Positions 58,690 through 64,000 of a DNA stretch of 64,000 nt are shown piece after piece. This DNA comes from Nocardia thailandica NBRC 100428 (GTDB lineage: Bacteria; Actinomycetota; Actinomycetes; Mycobacteriales; Mycobacteriaceae): assembly GCF_000308795.1 (NCBI RefSeq), contig NZ_BAGK01000025.1:31042-95041 (forward strand), read 5' to 3'. Under the pieces are notes generated by a model that saw only the letters and a list, made by a program, of their open reading frames with translations, made no database searches and was not told the DNA's origin. Both the position numbers and the translations under genes were made by a program. How positions within the stretch are numbered: the first letter of the stretch is position 1; each line of letters opens with the position of its first letter.

Positions 58690-59397
58690 TCAGCCGACGT
58701 AGCGCTGGAGGCGGGCCGACAGGCGGGGGACGAGGTCGCCGTCGGCGGCGACGCGTTCCTCGACGTAGGCCAGGTCGCCGCCCTCGACGATGCCGTAGAG
58801 GCGCTTGGCGCCGCCGACGACCGCGCCGGACTGGCTGCGGATCACCACATCGGTGGCCAGCTCCCAGGACGACTGGTTGAGCGCGTGGCCGTAGAACAGT
58901 TCGACGATGCCGGAGGCATGGGTGAGCAGCAGCTCGATCACCTCGTCGTCACCGTCGACGCCGACGCGCCAGTAGCCGCTCTCGCGCAGGTCCGGGCCCG
59001 CGTAGGCGCCCTCGGCGTCGAGCTTCCAGGACTGCGCCTCCCAGACCAGGTACTCGCCGCCGTCGTGGGAGACGGTGATCTGCTGGCCGAAGCGGTAGTC
59101 ACCGTCGGTGGGGTGGTTGCCCTCGCCCTCGCCGCGCCACACGCCGACCAGCGGCAGCAGCGCCAGGTTGGCGTGGTTCAGATCGGGGCCGAGGCGCAGG
59201 TTCGCGGTGTCCTCGGGCAGCGGGAGGCCCGGGAGCACGGCGATGTTGCGGGCGCCGGTCTCCTTCGCCCGCTCGGCGGCGGCGTTGACCGCCTCGTCGC
59301 CGCTGCGGCGCTCGGCCGACGCCGTATCGCTCGCGTCACTCACGTCGCTCGCCCGCTCGGCCGGCTGATCGGGACTCTCGCTCGGGAGTCCGCTCAT
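58690..59397 (-). CDS. nitrobindin-like beta-barrel protein lacking the haem histidine
   Basis: 235 residues. A disordered N-terminus of about 60 residues precedes the nitrobindin/FABP-like barrel with the G-V-W-R-G-E-G-E-G motif. In true nitrobindins (Rv0813c type) a His just before the last strand binds ferric haem; here the matching segment reads L-V-P-R-L-S-A-R-L, with no His. Peroxynitrite isomerase activity is therefore doubtful, and another ligand is possible. Position matches Rv0813c downstream of sseC2. Confidence 0.85.
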   Translation of the reverse strand: MSGLPSESPDQPAERASDVSDASDTASAERRSGDEAVNAAAERAKETGARNIAVLPGLPLPEDTANLRLGPDLNHANLALLPLVGVWRGEGEGNHPTDGDYRFGQQITVSHDGGEYLVWEAQSWKLDAEGAYAGPDLRESGYWRVGVDGDDEVIELLLTHASGIVELFYGHALNQSSWELATDVVIRSQSGAVVGGAKRLYGIVEGGDLAYVEERVAADGDLVPRLSARLQRYVG

Positions 59398-59470
59398 GAC
59401 GCGGCGCCCAGGGAGTCACGAGCTGGGGCCTGCGTGGTTACACTGTGCTGCCGCCTCCGGCCCCCGACGC

Positions 59471-59566
59471 TCATGACTCGGTGAACAGCCGGTAGAAGAC
59501 GTACAGGCCGAACCAGCCGATGAGGATCGACACGGCCACAAGGAGAATCTCGAAGAAGAGGACCAC
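59471..59566 (-). CDS. 31-residue leaderless membrane peptide
   Basis: A GTG frame of 31 codons: one membrane helix of about 22 hydrophobic residues and the tail Y-R-L-F-T-E-S. TAGACT lies exactly seven bases before the GTG (59574-59579), the leaderless signature of this genome, and a terminator for sseC2 lies immediately upstream, so it has its own transcript. It is too short for most annotation pipelines. Confidence 0.65.
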   Translation of the reverse strand: MVLFFEILLVAVSILIGWFGLYVFYRLFTES

Positions 59567-59605
59567 GAGGGGGAGTCTAGCGAGTTCCGGCGGCGGATAC
59601 GAAAG

Positions 59606-59643
59606 CGGCCCTGGCAGTTCCCGCACAGGAACTACCAGGGCCG
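59606..59643 (-). terminator. hairpin terminator after sseC2
   Basis: A 15-position stem (GGCCCTGG plus AGTTCC arms with one mismatch) with a six-base loop, 24 bases past the sseC2 stop on the minus strand. Confidence 0.75.
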
Positions 59644-59666
59644 TTGTGAGCTCTCGCCCCGCGAAA

Positions 59667-59972
59667 CTACTTCGCGACCTCGACGTCCACGTTGTGGATG
59701 CCCGCACCCTCGGGGGTGATCTGGGCGGTGCCGTTACCGGCCGAGGACAGCGCGCGCACGGTCCACGCGCCCGGCGCGGCGAAGAAGCGGAAATCGCCGG
59801 TGCCGGAGGCGACGACCTCGGCGGTGAAGTCACCGTTGCCGTCGAGCAGACGCACGAACGCGCCGCCGACGGGCTGGCCGTCCGCGCTCAGCACGCGACC
59901 GGTGATCACGGTCTCCTTCTCCACGTCGACGTTCGACGGGATGGCCTGACCCTGGGTAGGTGCTGCACACAT
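59667..59972 (-). CDS. sseC: DUF1416 protein SseC
   Basis: 101 residues, a beta-sandwich (transthyretin-like) DUF1416 protein always found downstream of CysA-type rhodaneses in actinobacteria. An N-terminal Cys (M-C-A-A-P-T) and the G-R-V-L-S-A-D-G-Q-P-V-G-G-A-F-V core are visible. Probably works with the sulfurtransferase; mechanism unknown. Five bases separate it from cysA2. Confidence 0.92.
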   Translation of the reverse strand: MCAAPTQGQAIPSNVDVEKETVITGRVLSADGQPVGGAFVRLLDGNGDFTAEVVASGTGDFRFFAAPGAWTVRALSSAGNGTAQITPEGAGIHNVDVEVAK

Positions 59973-59977
59973 ATTGA

Positions 59978-60811
59978 TTACGCTCCCAACTCGATAGGTG
60001 CACCGACGAGCGAGCCGTACTCGGTCCAGCTACCGTCGTAGTTCTTGACATTCTGGTGGCCCAGCAGCTCCTGCAGCACGAACCAGGTGTGCGACGAGCG
60101 CTCACCGATGCGGCAGTAGGCGATGGTCTCCTTCTCGCCGTCCAGGCCCGCGTCCTTGTAGAGCTCGGCGAGCTCGGCGTCGGAACGGAAGGTGCCGTCC
60201 TCGTTGGCGGCCTTGCTCCACGGCACGTTGATCGCGCCGGGGATGTGGCCCGGACGCTGGCTCTGCTCCTGCGGCAGGTGGGCCGGGGCAAGGATCTTAC
60301 CGGAGAACTCGTCGGGCGAGCGAACGTCGACGAGGTTCTTGGCGCCGATGGCGTCGATGACCTCGTCGCGGAAGGCGCGGATCGAGTTGTCGGGGGCGGC
60401 GGCCTTGTACTGGGTGGCCGGGCGGCTCACGGCGTCACGCGAGAGCGGGCGGCCGTCGAGCTCCCACTTCTTGCGACCGCCGTCGAGCAGCTTGACGTCG
60501 TTGTGGCCGTAGAGCTTGAAGTACCAGTACGCGTAGGCGGCGAACCAGTTGTTGTTGCCGCCGTAGAGCACCACGGTGTCGTCGTTGGCGATGCCACGCT
60601 CGGACAGCAGCGCGGAGAACTGCTCCTGGTTGACGAAGTCACGACGGACCTGATCCTGCAGGTCGGTCTTCCAGTCGAGGCGCACGGCGCCCTCGATGTG
60701 GCCGCCCTCGTAGGCGGAAGTGTCCTCGTCGACCTCGACGAAGACGACGCCGGGGGCGTTGAGGTTCTCTTCGGCCCAGTCCACGGAGACCAGGACATCG
60801 GAGCGAGCCAT
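59978..60811 (-). CDS. cysA2: thiosulfate sulfurtransferase (CysA2-type rhodanese)
   Basis: 277 residues, two rhodanese domains. The active cysteine is in the C-terminal domain (Y-C-R-I-G-E-R-S), with an inactive N-terminal domain. It moves sulfane sulfur between thiosulfate and acceptors. AAAGGAA precedes the ATG. Middle gene of the operon DUF4395-cysA2-sseC controlled by the polycysteine leader. Confidence 0.95.
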   Translation of the reverse strand: MARSDVLVSVDWAEENLNAPGVVFVEVDEDTSAYEGGHIEGAVRLDWKTDLQDQVRRDFVNQEQFSALLSERGIANDDTVVLYGGNNNWFAAYAYWYFKLYGHNDVKLLDGGRKKWELDGRPLSRDAVSRPATQYKAAAPDNSIRAFRDEVIDAIGAKNLVDVRSPDEFSGKILAPAHLPQEQSQRPGHIPGAINVPWSKAANEDGTFRSDAELAELYKDAGLDGEKETIAYCRIGERSSHTWFVLQELLGHQNVKNYDGSWTEYGSLVGAPIELGA

Positions 60812-60840
60812 GTTGTTCCTTTCGAAAGATGACGTGCGGA

Positions 60841-61314
60841 TCAGTGCGTTGCCGGTGTCGGTGACGTGGTCCGGCGGAAGCGGGCGACCAGCGGGTAGAT
60901 CTGGCAGCCCAGGCAGATCCCGAACGCCGCGTTCAGGAACGCGGCGAACAGGGCGAAGCCGGCGAAAACCACGCCGACGATCGGGGAGCCGAGCGCGAAG
61001 CCCAGCAGGGAGGCGGCCGCGAAGACGAAGCCGAGCAGCTGCGCGAACCGCAGCGGCGGCACCGGTTCGGTCTCGGTCACCGGACCGAGCCGGGGCGCGA
61101 CGAACGTCGCGTACAGGCGGCCGTAGGGGTGCTTGCGGGGACCCTGGGCGGCGCCGATCGCGAACACGATCGCCTGCAGCCCGATGAGCACCACCGCCAC
61201 GGCGGGCGCGAAGGCGGCCGTGAGCAGCACGAGGACGAGGACGCCGGTGGTCACCCAGGCCACGAAACGGGGCCCGCGGACATCCACCTGCGTGGGGGAA
61301 GTGGTCGAGGTCAT
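60841..61314 (-). CDS. DUF4395 membrane protein
   Basis: 157 residues with four helices and the C-terminal C-L-G-C-Q-I-Y motif of DUF4395, a family linked to sulfur and thioredoxin genes. The two cysteines could relay thiols at the membrane. An AGGAG site six or so bases upstream selects ATG 61314 over the 61395 frame start. First full gene after the leader peptide. Confidence 0.88.
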   Translation of the reverse strand: MTSTTSPTQVDVRGPRFVAWVTTGVLVLVLLTAAFAPAVAVVLIGLQAIVFAIGAAQGPRKHPYGRLYATFVAPRLGPVTETEPVPPLRFAQLLGFVFAAASLLGFALGSPIVGVVFAGFALFAAFLNAAFGICLGCQIYPLVARFRRTTSPTPATH

Positions 61315-61428
61315 GGTGCGATCTCCTGCGCTGAAGTCGGGAAGGACTGGGGGCCGGTTCGCCGGGGGATCGGTGATCACTCGCGCGGCGGACACAGGTC
61401 GGCGTCAGGAATTTCCGGTGAAGAAGGA

Positions 61429-61455
61429 CTGCCGACCGCTCAGCGGCACAGGCAG
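61429..61455 (-). promoter_or_regulatory. hairpin over the end of the polycysteine leader
   Basis: CTGCC/GGCAG and CCGC/GCGG pair around the leader's stop codon and cover its last cysteine codon (61446-61455). It is a candidate attenuation element: a ribosome stalled at the Cys codons would prevent it forming. Confidence 0.4.
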
Positions 61456-61526
61456 CAACAACCACCGAGGCGGCACAGATCTACCGTGCGGCGTCGGGTG
61501 AGCATCAGCTCGTGGTCGGATTGCAC
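61440..61526 (-). CDS. leaderless polycysteine leader peptide
   Basis: 28 residues ending D-L-C-R-L-G-G-C-C-C-L-C-R: five cysteines near the C-terminus, three consecutive. The GTG follows TAAACT (61534-61539) and exactly seven bases. In mycobacteria, leaderless polycysteine short frames upstream of cysA2/sseC operons act as cysteine-responsive attenuators. ATG 61505 (21 residues) is an alternative start. Confidence 0.8.
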   Translation of the reverse strand: MQSDHELMLTRRRTVDLCRLGGCCCLCR

Positions 61527-61588
61527 GGGAAGTAGTTTACCCGGTCCCCCCGGGGAATCGTCCAGGGGTTCGACGGATCGGTGCGGGA

Positions 61589-62023
61589 TCACACTGTCAA
61601 GGGCTCGAGCGCGGTGCGCAGATCGGCCGCCTTCGGCACGCCCGAGATGCGGAAACGCTCCTTGCCGTCGCCGTCGAAGACGAAGGTCGTCGGCAGCGAG
61701 AGGACGTTGAGGGAGCGGGCGAGCGCGGGCTCGGCGTCGATGTCGACCTCGATGTCGCGCGGGGCGTTGGGCGACTCCGCCAGCTCGGTCGTCACGTTGG
61801 CCACCACGCGACGCACCGCCGCGCACGGGCCGCACCAGTCGGCGGAGAAGTGCAGCACGGCGGGGGTGCTTCCGGTCACGCCGGCGGCGGCGAGCAGCTG
61901 TTCCCGCTCCGGGACGGGGGTGCGGATGTCGCTGGCGCGGACGCGGCCCTGGCGGGCGCGCAGCAGCAGGCCGACCACCACGGCGGCGGCGAGCACGGCG
62001 AACAGGATGACGATCTCGATCAT
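61589..62023 (-). CDS. thiX: membrane-anchored thioredoxin (ThiX-like)
   Basis: 144 residues. One N-terminal membrane helix (about 3-22) and a thioredoxin domain with W-C-G-P-C and the cis-proline L-P-T-T. Coupled to lmeA by ATGA. M. tuberculosis Rv0816c is the positional match. The orientation of the thioredoxin domain relative to the membrane is not certain. Confidence 0.9.
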   Translation of the reverse strand: MIEIVILFAVLAAAVVVGLLLRARQGRVRASDIRTPVPEREQLLAAAGVTGSTPAVLHFSADWCGPCAAVRRVVANVTTELAESPNAPRDIEVDIDAEPALARSLNVLSLPTTFVFDGDGKERFRISGVPKAADLRTALEPLTV

Positions 62024-62874
62024 GGTTGCTGCAATCGGTCCAGGTCGATGGTGACGTTGCGCCCGACACCCTCGATCACGATCTGACCGCCGACGGCCGA
62101 CACCTCGGTCGGCCGGATGCCGAAGGGCAACTCCTTGGTATCGATCGTACGGCTGAAGCGTTCGAGCACGGCCGGGCGATCGGCCTCGGAGATCTCGTTC
62201 TGCGGCGTGGTGGCGGGCGCGGGGGCGGTCGGGTCCTTGTAGAAGCGGGTCGCCTGGATGCGGACCTGATCGCCGACGAGCAGCAGGTCGGCCTCGACCT
62301 TCACCTCGGTGCGGGTGACGGCGGCGGCGGTGGTGGTCGCCGCGGTCGACACCGCGGCGGGCAGCACGCGGCCGTTGGGGCTGGTCGGCAGCGTGCCGAC
62401 AAGGACGACCGCGCCCGCGGTGGTCATGCCGGTGCCGCCGGACCCGCCGGTGCCGTCGGACTTGTCGGCGGGCGGCCCGAGGACCTGCAGGTCGGGGATG
62501 CCGAAGAGTCTGCCGAGTTCGGTCGGTTCGATGCGCATGCGGACGTCGACCCGGTCGACCGGGACCGTGCGCACCTCGCCGCCTGCGAGTTCGCCCGCCG
62601 GGGCGTGCAGCCCGAACAGGCTGGCCTCCAGCGCGATCTCGCCGGGGATGTCGGGGCGCATGCTGCGGGCCCGGATCTCGATGTTGTCGAAGGTTCCCGA
62701 GGCCGCCTGGGCGGCGAACGGGAAGCCGTGCACGGTCACCTCGGGATCGGCGGAGAGCGCCGCGCCCGCCCGCAGCTGGCGGGACAGGTGGTACTCCGAG
62801 TACGCGGCGGCGCCGAAATCGATCACCACCGCCAAACCGGCCAGGCACAGCAGCCCGATGATCAGCTTGCGCAT
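62020..62874 (-). CDS. lmeA: LmeA-like phospholipid-binding protein (DUF2993)
   Basis: 284 residues, secreted or N-terminally anchored (hydrophobic residues 3-22), followed by a DUF2993 domain. LmeA (Rv0817c) is required for elongation of the lipomannan mannan backbone and binds phosphoinositides. A Gly/Thr/Ala-rich insertion sits in the middle. TACGCT lies six bases before the ATG, so it is probably leaderless. Confidence 0.88.
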   Translation of the reverse strand: MRKLIIGLLCLAGLAVVIDFGAAAYSEYHLSRQLRAGAALSADPEVTVHGFPFAAQAASGTFDNIEIRARSMRPDIPGEIALEASLFGLHAPAGELAGGEVRTVPVDRVDVRMRIEPTELGRLFGIPDLQVLGPPADKSDGTGGSGGTGMTTAGAVVLVGTLPTSPNGRVLPAAVSTAATTTAAAVTRTEVKVEADLLLVGDQVRIQATRFYKDPTAPAPATTPQNEISEADRPAVLERFSRTIDTKELPFGIRPTEVSAVGGQIVIEGVGRNVTIDLDRLQQP

Positions 62875-63058
62875 GCCGTAAGCGTAGTGGGCGCCGGATC
62901 CGGGCTGTCGGGCGCGGCGACGTGGACCGTTTCGCGCACCATGTCCGGAGCGCGGCCGGTGCGGCGCGCTAATGTTGCACTCGATTACCTGTGTTTCGGC
63001 GACGTGGCCCAGCGCCGGCGCTCGCCGTCCGCGCAGTCACGAGATAGGAGGAGAGCCC

Positions 63059-63823
63059 GTGGAGCTGCTCCTGCTGACCTCGGATCCCAATCCGGAGGCG
63101 GTCCTGCCGTCGTTGTCGCTGCTGGCACACAACGTGCGGCCCGCGCCCACCGAGGTGGCCTCGCTGCTCGAGGCCGGTACCGCCGATGTGGCGCTGGTCG
63201 ACGCGCGGACCGACCTGGCCGCCGCGCGCGGCCTGTGCCGCCTGCTGGGCAGCACCGGGTCCTCGGTGCCGGTCGTCGCGGTGCTGACCGAGGGCGGACT
63301 GGTCGCGGTGAACGCGGACTGGGGTCTTGACGACATCCTCCTGCCGGGCACCGGCCCCGCCGAACTGGACGCGCGCCTCCGCCTGCTGGTCGGCCGCAAC
63401 GGCGGCGTCGCCAGCCCGGAGAACACGGGCAAGATCACCCTCGGCGAGCTGGTGATCGACGAGGGCACCTACACCGCGCGGTTACGCGGCCGCCCGCTTG
63501 ACCTCACCTACAAGGAGTTCGAACTCCTGAAATACCTCGCCCAGCACGCGGGCCGGGTCTTCACCCGCGCCCAGCTGCTGCAGGAGGTCTGGGGCTACGA
63601 CTTCTTCGGCGGCACCCGCACCGTCGACGTGCACGTCCGGCGCCTGCGCGCGAAGCTGGGCAGCGAGTACGAATCGCTGATCGGCACCGTGCGCAATGTC
63701 GGCTACAAGGCGGTGCGCCCGGCCCGCAACACCTCGGCCAAGGGCGAAGCGGTGAGCTTCCCCGACGACGACATCGACGGCGACGATTCCACGCTCACGC
63801 CGATCAACGGCCAGGCCACCTAG
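63059..63823 (+). CDS. glnR: GlnR, orphan OmpR-family nitrogen regulator
   Basis: 254 residues. The receiver domain is atypical: Asp48 is present, but the N-terminal acidic pair and the usual Lys are missing, as in other GlnR proteins that act unphosphorylated. The winged helix ([10 protein letters not shown] to N-V-G-Y-K-A-V-R-P) is nearly identical to M. tuberculosis Rv0818. AGGAGG lies seven bases before the GTG. It controls glutamine synthetase and nitrate genes in relatives. Confidence 0.95.
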   Translation: MELLLLTSDPNPEAVLPSLSLLAHNVRPAPTEVASLLEAGTADVALVDARTDLAAARGLCRLLGSTGSSVPVVAVLTEGGLVAVNADWGLDDILLPGTGPAELDARLRLLVGRNGGVASPENTGKITLGELVIDEGTYTARLRGRPLDLTYKEFELLKYLAQHAGRVFTRAQLLQEVWGYDFFGGTRTVDVHVRRLRAKLGSEYESLIGTVRNVGYKAVRPARNTSAKGEAVSFPDDDIDGDDSTLTPINGQAT

Positions 63824-63847
63824 CCGATCACAGGAGGGGAACGGGCG

Positions 63848-64000
63848 ATGGCACAGACGCCGATTGCCGGACTGTCGCTGCGCTGGGAGTCCGCGCTCGC
63901 GCCGGGTACCGCCGACGCGGTCCGCGCGCTGCTCGGCCGTTCGGCCGCCGCCGACGGGGTAACGCCGGTATCCGAGTCAGGCGGTAGCTTCTCGCTGTCG
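63848..64000 (+). CDS. mshD: mycothiol synthase MshD, 3' end outside window
   Basis: The first 51 codons. The segment L-R-W-E-S-A-L with A-V-R-A-L-L and A-D-G-V-T-P-V matches the N-terminal GNAT domain of MshD, the last enzyme of mycothiol synthesis. glnR-mshD is the conserved order (Rv0818-Rv0819). AGGAGGGGAA precedes the ATG. Confidence 0.85.
   Translation, partial: MAQTPIAGLSLRWESALAPGTADAVRALLGRSAAADGVTPVSESGGSFSLS

Noticed and set aside
58539..58880. Plus-strand frame of 113 codons beginning MSYRDRR
   Set aside because: It starts within the structured RNA, runs antisense to the nitrobindin-like gene and is made mostly of Arg/Gly/Pro.
59471..59833. Minus-strand frame of 120 codons containing the small membrane peptide
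   Set aside because: The first 89 codons run through the sseC coding region and terminator in another frame; only the last 31 codons have a promoter and start.

Overview
This 64 kb window is about 70% G+C chromosomal DNA from a mycolic-acid actinobacterium (Mycobacteriales). Nocardia is the best guess; Rhodococcus or a close relative is not excluded. The evidence is gene content and order: an mce operon next to otsA, purine genes interspersed as in the Rv0772-Rv0819 segment of Mycobacterium tuberculosis, an Ag85-like secreted esterase, lmeA, glnR-mshD, DUF3073 and polycysteine-leader control of a sulfur operon. No insertion sequence, prophage or CRISPR array is visible. One tRNA gene, tRNA-Thr(TGT), is present.

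Layout. (1) 1-5926: the 3' half of an mce lipid-import operon (mceC partial, D, E, F and two Mce-associated genes), probably mce4-type because otsA and a 56-residue gene lie close by. (2) 5913-9907, minus strand: a PhoPR-like two-component pair, otsA and the small gene. (3) 10072-12362: an alpha/beta hydrolase, an orphan MbtH-like gene, tRNA-Thr and a short accessory patch with an orphan signal peptide. (4) 12491-22932: HIT protein, PH-domain protein, purD, M23 peptidase, aminotransferase, TetR regulator, purB, second HIT protein, secreted esterase, two membrane or secreted hypotheticals. (5) 23020-32467: oligopeptidase B, DUF2334, a divergent gadB/gadC acid-stress module with an M20 peptidase, metallo-hydrolase, purS-purQ. 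(6) 32630-43426: self-regulated MarR gene, M18 aminopeptidase, GT87, purL, two Abhydrolase_9 paralogues flanking a YiaA-like gene, CPBP protease, sterol-carrier-family protein. (7) 43455-52284: YhgE-like exporter, purF, purM, DUF3073, a YgfZ-MOSC-asparaginase operon, aminodeoxychorismate lyase-like gene. (8) 52373-58594: cydABDC behind a promoter overlapped by a perfect 20-bp palindrome, then a candidate structured RNA. (9) 58690-64000: nitrobindin-like gene, a 31-residue membrane peptide, a sulfur operon (DUF4395, cysA2, sseC2) behind a polycysteine leader peptide, thioredoxin and lmeA, then glnR and the start of mshD.

How the genes fit together. Seven de novo purine genes are scattered among envelope, peptidase and redox genes. 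The right half is rich in respiration, sulfur and redox functions: cytochrome bd and its thiol exporter, rhodanese, thioredoxin, mycothiol synthase and the nitrogen regulator GlnR. Many genes show a TANNNT box 6-8 bases before the start codon, the signature of leaderless transcripts in this order. I used it to choose several starts. The least explained elements are the cyd operator, the structured RNA at 58397-58594 and the tRNA-adjacent patch.
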